A stretch of DNA of 64,000 nt from Erodium maritimum (Eukaryota > Streptophyta > Magnoliopsida > Geraniales > Geraniaceae): positions 14,017,001 to 14,081,000 of the forward strand of contig OY997596.1 of assembly GCA_963921825.1 (NCBI GenBank). The letters run 5' to 3'. The notes under the pieces were generated by a model. That model was not told the DNA's origin. It did not search any database and was given only the letters and a program-made list of their open reading frames with translations. Positions 11,850 through 22,878 of this stretch are shown in pieces. How positions within the stretch are numbered: the stretch's first letter is position 1; each line of letters opens with the position of its first letter. The position numbers and the translations under genes were made by a program.

Positions 11850-12429
11850 TTTTTTTATAACCTCGAAAATTTTATTAATAAAAGACCAGTTCCAAGAATG
11901 AAAAGGACGTTAAAAACAACGATAACAAAGAAACTCAAGAAATGAGCTAAGGGCCCAAAGCCCGAAAAAACATAAACACCAACAAAATGCATAAACAGGG
12001 TCTAACAACCACCTCAGGCGTCTCACCGAGACCAACGAACAATGGCTCATGGTGAACAGGTAGATCCTCTGGTCTTAGAAACACAAAGTAATCTGTGCCC
12101 CTCCTATCCGAAGAGTAGATCAGACGTTCCACCGGATGAGCACTCGCCGGACCGCAGTGAGAACAGGCGAAACGTGAGAGGAGTAGACCAACCCAAAGCT
12201 TCTGCACACTTAAACAACACGTCATCAAATCCGACCCTGGCCACTCCTAGGCCGAATACACTAACAAGACTTCCTACACCAATCATCAAAAGAGAACCCA
12301 GACCTAAAGGAATTTGACTACTACATAATAACAAAAGAGTGGTTCAAAACGAAAACACACCCTGAGGAACCACAGAGCTACACAGTCACATAACAAACTC
12401 GAACCCAGACCTTCGAAAAATGACTAGGC

Positions 12430-12880
12430 CACACGCCTCTCCATAACAGAAACACATCTGCAATAGTCTTGGGCATAACGCACACCAAACTCCACCAATC
12501 AAAAACCTTGCCCCAAATCTACTAGGATACAAAACAATGTAACAATAAATGATCTGTGGTCTCTATAGAAAACTTACAAAGAGGGAAAAACATTTGGTTA
12601 ATCGTAAAAAACATATCCATACTTTCCAAAAAACTCACTGTAAGAAGAGCAATTTGTACAACCAGCCATAAAGAAGTTATGTTTTCGAGGGATCCCTGCC
12701 ACCCATAACACTGAAACCCACGGATCTGCCACCTCCATCACAATAGAATAAGCAGCAGATACAGAAAAACCAGAAGAATATTTCCCCCATAAAAGGACAT
12801 CCTCCAAATCGGGAGCAAGAACACAATCCTCGAACAAGAAAACAAAGCACATACCTCATCCTGTTCTCTGTTTCCCCGAC
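12430..12880 (-). pseudogene. LINE ORF2 C-terminal zinc-binding (zf-RVT) region
   Basis: It encodes SGFSVSAAYSIVMEVADPW, then VLWVAGIPRKHNFFMA, and after a frameshift a Cys/His segment like ETTDHLLLHCFVS. This is the zf-RVT domain found at the C terminus of plant L1 ORF2. Frameshifts near 12600 and the short length show decay. The segment left of it (about 12430-11850) is 3' UTR-like. Confidence 0.75.
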
Positions 12881-12914
12881 TACTTCTAAAACCAATCGAA
12901 TACCCCTAAAAGTT

Positions 12915-14800
12915 TCAAAAATCCTCCAAAACTCCTTCCCTAATAATAACCCTAGAGAAGGCCAAAGGTAACCGAACCTTCAACGCAGTGTCGCCAATCC
13001 ACACATCCTCCCCAAAAGAGATAGAATCGCCTCGTCCCAAGTTCCACGAGAGGCCCTGATTGCCAAACATCCTGCAAATCAATGGGTCGCTAGCAAGATC
13101 CAAGATATGGTTAAACAAATAACAATTGCCACTATTATCCAAACGAAATAAATGCAAATCATCAACATCCCAACCCATCCTTAAACAAATGAGGACTTTC
13201 CACAAGGACCGTTTGGTAGTATCAAAACGCCACCAACACTTGGCCAACAAAACAACATTCATTTCTCCTAACCTGCGAAGGCCGAGACACCCCAAATGCT
13301 TAGGCCTGCAAACAACATCCCATTTAACCTTATTCAAAACCCAACCATCGCCCCTATTTCGCCAAAGAAACCTCCTCTGAATAGCTTCAAGGGCTTTAAT
13401 AACCTCTTTTGGAGCCTTAAATAGAGACATAAAAAATAATGGCAAACCAGAAAGAGTGGACTGAATCAGGACAATTCTACCAGCCATAGACAAATATTTT
13501 TCATGCCATAAAGCTAAAACTGAATGATACTTACTAATCACCGATTCCCAAGTATGCAATCTCTTAGGCGAGGCACCCAAAGGAAAGCGTAAATACTTTA
13601 TAGGTAGAGAGCCCGAATCACAACCAAAAACATCACTCACCTCCTCAGCAGGAAGCATTCAACAATATGGATTTAGACTTAGAAAAATTCACATTAAGTC
13701 CCGAAACCAACTGAAACCCTTCCAAATCAGATTTTAATAAACCTAAATAAGAAAGAGACCCACGAATAAATAATATTGTATCCTATGCAAACTGTAGATG
13801 AGAAATGTTGAATCCCGAAGTACCAATACCCACTCATCTGAAATAACCAGCCTCTTTAGCAACCTCAAGATACTGATGCAACCCCTCCGCTGCATTGAGA
13901 AACAAGAAAGGAGATAGAGGTCATCCTTGATGAATTCCGTTCACCATCTCAAAATCCAAACTAGGGACTCCATTAACCAAAACTGAAAGATGAGCCCGTA
14001 AAAACACAAAATCCACCTCCTCCGCCTTTTTCCAAAATTCATCTGAACAAAAATATCTTCCAAATACCCCCACTAAAACAAGTCATAAGTCTTCTCAAAA
14101 TCAAGCTTAAGAACCATGATCTCCAATTTTAACCGCTTCACATGATGAATAATTTGCGAGGCAATAAGAACTCCATCAGTCAATTGACGACCAACCACGA
14201 ACCCACTCTAGTTGTCAGTAATCAAATATCCAACTACCACTTTCAATCTTATAGCTAAAACCTTAGCCAAGACTTTAAAAGAGCTCGAGATAAGGCTGAT
14301 AGGTCTATAATCACTAAAATTTCCGCTTGAGAATGCTTAGGAATCAACATTAAAAAAGTGGAGTTCAGACCCATACCCAATAAGAAATCTACATAAAACT
14401 CATTAAAAAAAGTGTTTGGCATCAACTCTGATTATGTCCCAAGCTGCTTAGAAAAAATTCAAGGTGAATCTGTCCAAGCCTGGGGACTTCTCACTTCCAC
14501 ATGCATCTAGTGTCAGCTCAATATCTACCCATGCAAAAGGCTTTTCTATCTCAAATCTTTGATCATATGACAAAACCTAAAAGGGAAATGGAGGAAAAGT
14601 CCCCCGATCAGGCATGGGATTACAAAAAACGATGAATAAATGAAATGCAACACCTTTTAGAATTTCTGACGATTTGGAAGTCAACCCCATGTTCGTCCGA
14701 ATCTTGTACAAATGATTCCGAAGAGCTATGAAATTTGCTAAATTACGAAAATAACGGGTACACAAGTCTCCACAACGAAACCACAACAACCAAGCCCTTT
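12915..14800 (-). pseudogene. LINE ORF2 reverse transcriptase, broken
   Basis: The region from 14800 to 13660 corresponds to the fingers and palm but has many stops. The catalytic box reads HLQFA-stop-DTILF (stop at 13783-13785), so the normal FADD motif has lost its first Asp. The 248-codon frame 13658-12915 is the thumb and connection part: KYLRFPLGASPKRLHTWESV, WHEKYLSMAGRIVLIQSTLS and RRFLWRNRGD are typical of plant L1 ORF2. This copy cannot make an active reverse transcriptase. Confidence 0.9.
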
Positions 14801-14938
14801 AACGCCGAATCTTGTCCAAAATTTTCTATTCCGAAATTAAGATAGCCCGTAACCAAGACCGGTGAATCAACTCCTCACCAGATAAAGTTCTTTCCTCTTA
14901 AATTTTATCCAAAGCTTCAGTTTTAGCCAGTAATTGTT

Positions 14939-15824
14939 TCACCTTTTCCTCGGAATTCCCAAAAGACTCCTTTTCCAAGTTCTGAGATCCAACTGGAGCG
15001 ATCTCAGCTTAAAACAAGCTATAACTGGCCACATATGATCATAATTAGTAGCCAAAAAAGACTGAACAACAGGTAAAAAATAGGGATGATCAATCCAAAC
15101 ATTCACGATTTTTAACGGTCTTTCTCCCCAAATAGCTTCATCAACATTCAACAGCAAAGGCCTATGATCGGATATAAAGCGCGAAAGAGAAACATGTACC
15201 AAGGGGCTTAAAAGAGATAAAAACTCTACATAAAAAAAAAATCTGTCAATAAGCTTATTAGACGAATGAAACCACGTGAGCTGAGACCTAGATAAGGGGA
15301 GGTTTATAAGATCCATTCCTGATATAAAGTCCTGAAATGACCTTATATATGACTGTATAGAATTGCAGTTGCGACGTTCATCTGAAGATTAAACTGAGTT
15401 AAAATCTCTTGCCCATATAGCTACCTCAACAACCAACCCACTTTTCAATTTTAGTTCATCCCACAACAGCCTTCTAGCTCGAGACCCATTAGGAGTAAAC
15501 ATTAATAAAAAAAATCCTCACACTAGAAAAAATACATAAAACAACGTAGATTAAAGCATTATGTAGAGCTGTTGCTGATTCCTTAACAAAACTAGAATCC
15601 TACCACAAACTGAGTACACCCAAAGTAGAACCAATAGGCGGAATATAATGAAAATTCCAACCCCCATGCAATCTAAAACTATGAATAAATGCATAATTAA
15701 CAACCTTAAATTTAACCTCCTGAAGCATAATAAAAACAAGCATATGCTTGAAAATATGATCTCTTAGACAACGTATTTTCTGAGAGGAATTAAGTCCTCT
15801 CACATTCCATGAGAGGACCCTCAT
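14939..15824 (-). pseudogene. LINE ORF2 endonuclease (EEP family), broken
   Basis: The - strand translation starts MRVLSWNVRGLNSSQK and reaches MLQEVKFKVVN, the N terminus of L1-type apurinic-like endonucleases. After a damaged middle the frame resumes at 15316 with SRSQLTWFHSS, and SRFISDHRPLLLNV carries the conserved Ser-Asp-His catalytic motif. In active elements this enzyme nicks target DNA in the nucleus to prime reverse transcription. Stops around 15320-15550 separate the two halves. Confidence 0.9.
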
Positions 15825-15840
15825 GATTCAGATAATAACT

Positions 15841-18095
15841 GTAGTTCCCTTGGAGAAAGAGGGATCAATTCTTAAATTTTTAGAGGCTTCACTAATGGTT
15901 TTCACTATAAAGTAATAAACAACATACAATTTCCTTAGAACATCCATATCGAACCTATGTTAATATTACAAAGTGCAAAACCTATCTCAGGGTTCCCCCT
16001 GAATCCGAGCTCCTTACTCGATCCCACTATTCAAGTTCTTGAAGTCTTTGATTACTTCGAGCTCTTCAGTCTTGGTTATTCCTTGCGGTCTTGTTCTTCA
16101 CGGGTGTTCTTCGTGGATTCACGGCTTACAACCCAAAAGCCACTCAATCAATCATTCAGTTACGAATAGAGTTTGGGCATAAGTTTGTCCTTCTTTGTTC
16201 AGTTCATCCAGTCTCCCAACATGCTAGTCCAACATGCTTAGGAGCCCTACAATCATAAATAGAGAACAACGAATAAGATATGGCTTCGATATATGTCGAT
16301 GGTGATGTCGACAACCAATTATGATCACTAGAATAATTTCGATGACGCTCTATAACCGCAATCAGCAACTAATGCAATTCCCTTTGCTTTTTATATCTTC
16401 TCCCTCTATTGTAGGCGTGACTCCTAGGGTTTACTTCTTCCTTAGAGTCACGATCACGTTGTACCTCCAAGTTTTCTTATCCAGAAATAATTTCTAAAAC
16501 AAACAGATTTATTTTGATATTAGTATATTCAAGTTTAGAAACAATCCCTAAACGAATCTGATGCTTGGAATAGAAGTATATTCAATATAGGAAACATAAG
16601 ATAATTATCATCAAACACGCGATCCTTATCTTCAAAATATGACATGTACGTGTTCTAAATGTCAAATGACATTCCGATTGACATCTCGGATCAGACAACG
16701 ATCAATTGAAGCTCTGAATATCTTCACGAATTAAATAGCTTATATAGCTTGTGAATGTGCCTCCTAGGGTTTCCTTAGTCCTTGGAGTCGTGATCTTGCT
16801 GAATCATTAAGTTTCCTTGCGCAAGAATATTTCCCAATATCTATCACAATAGTATCTTCAAAGGAGGAAACAAATCTTCAACATATCTTCAAATTCCTTG
16901 TGATAGAATACTTCCCACATAGATTAGATATATATTAGATAAGTATCTTTAAGTTTTGTAAACATATCTTACTTCCTAAAACGAATACAATATATATTCA
17001 TTAATGTATATTCGTTTAGGAAGCAAATATGCAGCACTAGACACGGAGATGTCGGTTGACATATGGGTTGACATCTCTTCTATTCTTTGTTGTTGGGCAC
17101 GCACATGTTGTCTGCTGATATCTCGATTAACACCTTTATTGACACAAACATTTCCAACTTAGATGTAACAACTACGGTAATAAAATAGAATGAGATATAG
17201 TTCTGGTGACGGCCGAAACACTGATCCTAAGAAAACTTAGGTGTTAGTCCATATTCATATAGTGTGAAGCACAAGACATCCAGTAAACTATCCCCATCTC
17301 GACTTTAACTGGCTTGTAGTATCAGAACAGTCGTCCAAGGACTATGCCAGGGGACGGAGGAGGTTGATGAACATATGATGTTTGTTCCTTTAGGGCCGGT
17401 TGTGACTCCTATGATGCATTGTATAATTCAACAAGGTCCTCATGATGACCAGCGAGACTGATGACTAAGCCTTGTTGTCACCCCAATAGGGTTATCATCC
17501 TTATCAAGGGGGCTGCTTTCTTGTTCGTCTTGTGTAACACTGACTAATCAAGCAGTCTGAGTAGTTGATGAGGAATCAGATCGTTCCAATTCCTGGTCAT
17601 CCTGAACTTTGGAAACTACGTGATCCCTGTGATACTCCGTGGAGTGATGGATGTCCCTCTCCCGAAGACGGATGCCTCATAATCTTCATAGTCTAGTTTG
17701 TGTATCAAAAATGATGTAGGTCCTGACAAGCATCACCCACACCCTTAGTACTGGTCGACTAGTCCATGCGCCACGACCTATGATCATCGGTTCCTTAGTC
17801 AACCTTGTTCGTCGAAATATTGTTGTGCGGGGCACTGTCACTTTCGAGGGGGTCGCATACGGAATCCCATAGCAGAGTCCATATGTGTCTTATTTTGTCC
17901 TTGTGTTTTGTAGTAAAGTTGGGAAGCATGAGTCCCCTCCGAGGATAGGGCGCCGGTGCAGGGGCCATGACCCGGGTATGCTTGATATTCTAGGCAGTAG
18001 TAGGTACTGTAGAACAACTAGACAACCATTATTGACGGTGGTCCCCACGTTTATCTTTGGGCCGAAGATAGTGCACGAGGGCCTAACATAGGCAA
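15841..18095. other. Unassigned interval, partly LTR-like
   Basis: No convincing gene is seen; the short open frames here lack family motifs. Part of it (about 16255-17170) looks like an LTR and is listed separately. The part 17170-18095 resembles degraded polyprotein or leader DNA, but I could not place it in a family. Confidence 0.4.
16255..17170 (-). repeat. Possible degraded copia-type LTR with internal duplication
   Basis: The stretch is AT-rich. It holds a diverged direct duplication: CTCCTAGGGTTTAC(TT) with AGAGTCACGATC at about 16410-16455, and CTCCTAGGGTTTCC with GGAGTCGTGATC at about 16758-16800. The words GACATCTCGG / GACATCTC / GATATCTCGA recur at 16680, 17070 and 17115. Element ends and a target duplication could not be defined, so this is only a suggestion. 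Confidence 0.3.
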
Positions 18096-18376
18096 TGTCA
18101 CGCCCAAAAATCCGGTTTTAACCCGGACTCGAGATGTGAACTAAAAATTATAATAAAGAAGAAAATTTGAATGAAATAAATCTCCAAGTAATAGTTCAAA
18201 CCCATAATTCCGACAACAAGAGTCAAGAGCTCGAAATCCAAGTAATAAGAAGTTTAGTACAAAAGGAAAGTACATTTCTAGACCATCCAAACTAGGACTC
18301 TCGCTAAACTCCCAAGCTTCGAGACGTCCTCTAAATCAAATCGCGATCAAAACCTGTAGAACAGTAGAAAAGGGGG

Positions 18377-18428
18377 TGAGCTTTCGCTCAGTAGGAAAAA
18401 GTAGTAAAGGGAGTGAGCAATTGCTCAC
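18377..18428 (-). promoter_or_regulatory. Conserved pair of hairpins in the LTR leader
   Basis: Read on the - strand: a perfect 16-base palindrome GTGAGCAATTGCTCAC (18413-18428), then a C/T-rich spacer, then TGAGC-GAAA-GCTCA (18377-18390), a perfect 5-bp stem with a GNRA tetraloop. The same pair, with changes that keep pairing, is found in the other Tekay-like LTRs. It lies 281 nt before the LTR end, so it would be in the leader of the element's RNA. Confidence 0.7.
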
Positions 18429-19011
18429 CACCACGGATACTCGTCCGATTATGGCATACTAGTAAGGCAATAACAAAGACCCTTTAAACAAATAAACCAA
18501 AGACAACGCTGGACCCCACTCGGGAGCAATCCGCAAATCGAACTTGATACCGAACCGACTCTCGGACACTTCTCCTCATCTATGCATTTAACAACTGTCA
18601 CCCAATCAATTCACACTGCATTACGACCATTGTTATCTCACAACTAACCACGCGTGCGAACTCGCACAGCAATACACTAAACTCAGATAAAAAATGTATT
18701 CAAGATCACAGAGACTCACATGACCGACATAAGCAACCACAACGAACCAAAACAGATCAACACACATAGTAATATCATTAGTAACCACACCCACACCAAG
18801 TATCGCATAACAATACGTTGGATTCCATAGCACGACTCAACCATATCGTATCGGAACATAGCATCGGCCTAAATATCATCCCGGGAAACAGCATCGGGGT
18901 ACAACTCATATCAAACATACCGGACCGGAACACACAGCATCGGTCGGATATCTTCCCGTAGCACGGGGTACAAATCACACCACACATACCATACCGGAAC
19001 ACTCAACATCG

Positions 19012-19510
19012 ACCTAGGTATCCTATACCAGAATCCTCTACGGTATAGACATCACCCCGAAACACCATCTTCGGCCTAGATATCCTATACCGGAATCCTC
19101 TATGGTATACATATCGTACCGAAACATCATCCTCGGCCTAGATATCCTATACCGGAATCCTCTACGGTATAGATATCGTACCGGAACACCATCCTCAGCC
19201 TAGATATCCTATACCGGAATCCTCTACGGTATAGATATCGTACCAGAACACCATCCTCGGCCTAGATATCCTATACCAGAATCCTCTACGGTATAGATAT
19301 CGTACCGAAACACCATCCTCGGCCTAGATATCCTATACCGGAATCCTCTACGGTATACATATCGTACCGGAACACCATCCTCGGCCTAGATATCCTATAC
19401 CGGAATCCTCTACGGTATAGATATCGTACAGGAACACCATCCTCGGCCTAGATATCCTATACCGGAATCCTCTATGGTATAGATATCGGACCGGAACAGC
19501 ATCCTCGGCC
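19012..19510 (-). repeat. Array of eight 62-bp hairpin-forming units
   Basis: The unit is 62 bp, with GGCCTAGATATC followed by CTATACCG, a 10-base loop, CGGTATAG and ATATCGTACCGG. Units 2-8 are nearly identical (for example 19136-19198 against 19198-19260). Each can fold as GATATC + CTATACCG pairing with CGGTATAG + ATATC, with one bulged base. An older, less regular part of the array lies to its left (18840-19010). Confidence 0.9.
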
Positions 19511-20254
19511 TAATAAATCACACGATCATATCACAAGATAGTAGTTCACGTCATACCAAACATACCTTACCAGCATATCATGCCAACATATCATACCGAA
19601 CATATCATACCGACATATCATACCGAACATATCTTACCAACATATCATTCCAGAACACACAACATCGGTCTATCAATCACCCGATCATATCACAAGACAG
19701 TAATTCACACTAACATTCACCACATTCTCATAGCCTATCATGAGCTTTAATTTAACAATGGAACATACTACATGCCGGACATTGCAAGCTACTAATCATG
19801 AACAAACACAACCCACACACAATCCTACGGGCACGACCTGGCCCACATGTGATTCTACAGCACAGCAAGTCCCACACCTACGGGCACGATATGGACCGCA
19901 AGTGGTTCCATATTTTAAACGACTACCCTAGTTATTCACCTCCTACATGTGATTATACAATTACTCCGGTTACTTAAATCCTATATGTAATTCTAGTAAC
20001 TTTCCGCAATTAAACCGGTATTCGCTACTTTTCCCTACCTCAACCACGATCCAACACGAACAACCACGAGCCGCCTAGTGCCTCCTCCGCCGCGATCGGG
20101 AGCAACGTCTAAGATCACAAATTAACACGAGACTCAATAATAATTCAAGGTTGGTTTATAGAGAAAACACCCGGCCTAATCCCCAATACGTTCGGTTAAA
20201 GATAACCTTCATAATTACTCGAAAACAACCAAAATGGACCTAAAAGGTCCATTT

Positions 20255-20440
20255 CTGATCCATCCCGGAGTGGGTCACGGAGCCTTGACGGGCTCCGTCA
20301 CGGTTTGGGTCACGGAACTGTGACTTGCACCGTCACGGTCAACCTCACGGAACCGTGACGTGCATCGTTATGGTCTCCATCACGGAGCCGTGATGTGCGC
20401 CGTCACGGTTCCCCTCACGGATCTGTGACGGGTCTGACAG
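20255..20440 (-). repeat. GC-rich palindromic word array in the LTR
   Basis: About eight copies of TCACGGAGCCGTGACG-type words, each with CACGG..CCGTG dyad symmetry, spaced by 8-16 bases. It lies 1040-1225 nt from the LTR start. It is rich in CpG compared with the surrounding AT-rich LTR. Confidence 0.85.
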
Positions 20441-20808
20441 CTCCCTTCTTCTTCTTCCCTCAACTTCGTCCCTACGAATCCAAACCTCAAAAGCTCCATT
20501 AGTAAGCCACAAAACCTCAAATTTCAGCCCCAAAAACATCAAAACTTCAAACACCAAGTTGGGTTTCATCCAATTAACAAAAACCCAATTAATCTCCAAC
20601 CAAAACCTCTACTTTTCATCATGATTCAACCATTTAACAATGAAGAACATCAGACCCATAGTACCCAAGCTTAGTTCATGCATTTTCTACCGAACCCACA
20701 ACCCCAAGTTCATCAAAAGAAGATTTGATTGGAAGTTTACCTTAGAAAATGGGTAGATGATGAGATATAGTGAAGAAAGGAAGAACTTTGATGTGGAAAT
20801 CAATCAAA

Positions 20809-20827
20809 CCCCCCCCCCCCCCCCCCC
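20809..20827. repeat. Run of 19 C followed by CTT/CT-rich tract
   Basis: A homopolymer run of C, then TTTTTCTTCTCTTCTTC and CTCTCTCTCTCT up to about 20885. On the element's strand this is a GA-rich tract ending in a G run. Confidence 0.9.
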
Positions 20828-21480
20828 TTTTTCTTCTCTTCTTCTCCTCTTCTTCAATGGAAGCTCCAAACTCTCTCTCTCTCTAGAAAATTTCGGCCAA
20901 GACACAAATATGGGCTGAAATTGCTTCACATGTGTCCTTTAACCTAAATTAGAATTGTCCATTTTGCCCCTTAGCCTCTTGTCCTTTATTGCCCAAAAAT
21001 GGGGGTCAATTAGGTCTTTCGCTACCCCTTTCTTCTCCTCCAAGACTCATGGACATGTGTCCATCTGGGGTCCACCTCCGCTCACAATTATCTCAGCCCA
21101 ATTAAATTAATCCGATAAAATCCCTAATTCGACCCCGTTTGACCCGAGTTTGACTTTTTTTTGTGAAAACACTTAATTGAAAGGAAATGACCCAGCTAAG
21201 CTAACCGTAACGACGACTAAGCTTTATTTGGGTCCCGGATGAGTCCCGAATGACTCCCGGAGCCGACGGTTGACTTTTTCGTCGAAAAGTCAACTTCTCC
21301 CAATTTCGTCCCAAAGTTTCCCTAAGCTTTCCCGAACCTAACTTGATCGCTTTAGAGTTCTCTTAAGGTCCGAAATGACCCCCGGGGTCGAGCCTGTGCT
21401 TATTTGAATAAATAACAGAATTTGACTTGAGTTCCCTTTCCTGTCGGTTTGGCCGGCGTTGACCGGACGTGGTTCTTACA

Positions 21481-21853
21481 GGCAGGATGTTCCATATTGG
21501 TAAATCGACTCTCCTATTAGAAGAGGGGAGGCGCTGCATGACAAAGGAAGAGACGGCCGACCTAGTTTGGTTCCGTTCTGTCCATGGTGTCATGAGACCC
21601 ATATGCATACGATGAAAGTAAGGGACGTGGTCGATGATGGGCAGTGGGGGGGGGGGGGGAGTGCCGAAGGAAGATGTGGCTGGTCATAGTATGGATGGGC
21701 GGCGCATAGCGAGGATCTGCCCGATGGTAGTAGTAGGTGGGAAGCCAAGTTATATGAAGGCTCACGAAAAAAACTGTAGAAATGGGGAGGGGGAAGATGA
21801 GATTTATATAAACCTTACCACTGAATTGAAATACACTATACTAGTTTATTATC
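21481..21853. other. No feature recognised
   Basis: Between the solo LTR and a small inverted-repeat element. It has a run of 12-13 G near 21647-21659. Short open frames have no family motifs. Confidence 0.5.
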
Positions 21854-22281
21854 GGGGAAACCAAGATTCCTAACCTACTTTGAGCTCTGTTTTTGCGATC
21901 TTAACCTGGGTTTACCTTTCGTTGCATTTCCCAAATATGACCTTTACATTTTTTCCACGAACTATCGTGTGTCGTTAAAATTAACAGGGATGTTACTTTT
22001 GGATGGGAAAAGGCAAAAATAACCTCAACAAAAGTCAATAACCTGAATTTGGGCTTGACTTTTTTTTTGCGCTTCCCAACTATGACTTTTCCATTTTTTG
22101 CACGGAATAATACTGTTTGTTGTGGTCATTTGGGACTTTTCCCATCCAAACTAATTTTGACGACAAATGATAGTTCGTGCAAAAATTGTAAAGGTCATAG
22201 TTCAGAAATGCAACGAAAGGTAAACCCAGGTTAGGATCGCGAAAAAAAAGCTCAAAGTAGGTTAGGAACTATGGTTCCCCC
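21854..22281. mobile_element. Mutator-like inverted-repeat element (428 bp), MITE 1
   Basis: The two ends are inverted copies over about 100 bases: GGGGAAACCAAGATTCCTAA at the left, and the complement of the right end, GGGGGAACCATAGTTCCTAA, followed on both sides by CCTACTTTGAGCTC-like sequence and GGGTTTACCTTTCGTTGCAT. The flanks TTTATTATC (21845-21853) and TTTATTATT (22282-22290) form a 9-bp target duplication with one mismatch, the length typical of Mutator-like elements. There is no coding capacity, so it is non-autonomous. Confidence 0.8.
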
Positions 22282-22308
22282 TTTATTATTTATACATAAG
22301 TTTATATA

Positions 22309-22590
22309 TGTTGTGAAATTAAGAACAATACTTGCGAATACAAGAACAATATCAAAGAAAACAAGAGAACATGGAGAGAGTAGAATAGATTATTTCATTG
22401 ATATGCTTTCATCCTTTAAAATAGCCTCTATTTATAGGCTCATAACATGTACATGAAGGATCATAAACTTAATTGCATATTGACCTATACACATTAACCT
22501 ACACATAAACAAGGGAAATGGAAAGCCAAAAGTCTTGCAACTTAAGTCTCCATGAAATGAGTTAGTCATCCAACACATATTTTCATAACA
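22309..22590 (-). repeat. 3' LTR of Copia B
   Basis: 282 bp, TGTTGTGAAA...TTTTCATAACA. It contains TATTTATAGGCTC-like sequence, a possible TATA region on either strand. It is next to the polypurine tract at 22591. Confidence 0.9.
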
Positions 22591-22878
22591 CTCCCCCTTT
22601 GGATAACACGTACAAATATTATTATGCCTCGTTAAAACCTTTCTAGGAAAAACTCAATAGGAAAAACCCTAGAAGGAAAAAGAGTACATAATTTTTACAA
22701 TATGTATAGTAGTTACCTCATTAGAAACCTTGTTAGGAAAACACATTGGGATAAAACCTAAAGCAAGGGAAAAAGAGTGTAACACGTATTTCTCCCCCTC
22801 ATTGCAACATCTCCATTGATTTCCTCATAAATCCTGGAGTTTTCTCATACCGATCTTTCAAATCAATTTTTGTAGGAA

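Larger units (their letters stand above)
11850..15840 (-). mobile_element. L1-type LINE carrying ORF2 (LINE b)
   Basis: Read from 15840 down to 11850, this gives an endonuclease, a reverse transcriptase and a zinc-binding domain in plant L1 order. It ends in a 3' UTR with TAATAAAATTTTCGAGGTTA and an A run (the T7 at 11850-11856). ORF1 is missing: the sequence starts about at the ORF2 start codon (15824), consistent with 5' truncation. Several frameshifts and stops break ORF2. Its 3' end closely resembles that of the ORF1-only LINE at 35037-37080. Confidence 0.85.
18096..21480 (-). mobile_element. Solo LTR of a Tekay-like element
   Basis: The - strand sequence starts TGTAAGAACCACGTCCGGTC (at 21480) and ends GGGCGTGACA (at 18096), the terminal TG...CA form of this family. 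It is 3385 bp. The flanks are GGCAA (18091-18095) and GGCAG (21481-21485), a 5-bp target duplication with one mismatch, so the LTR is complete and was left by recombination between two LTRs. Inside lie the GNRA hairpin (18377-18390), the GTGAGCAATTGCTCAC palindrome, the hairpin array (19012-19510), a GC-rich palindromic module (20255-20440) and a 19-base C run. Confidence 0.9.

Noticed and set aside
19012..19510. CRISPR-like array (regular units with dyads)
   Set aside because: Units are contiguous 62-bp repeats without unique spacers, inside a plant LTR.
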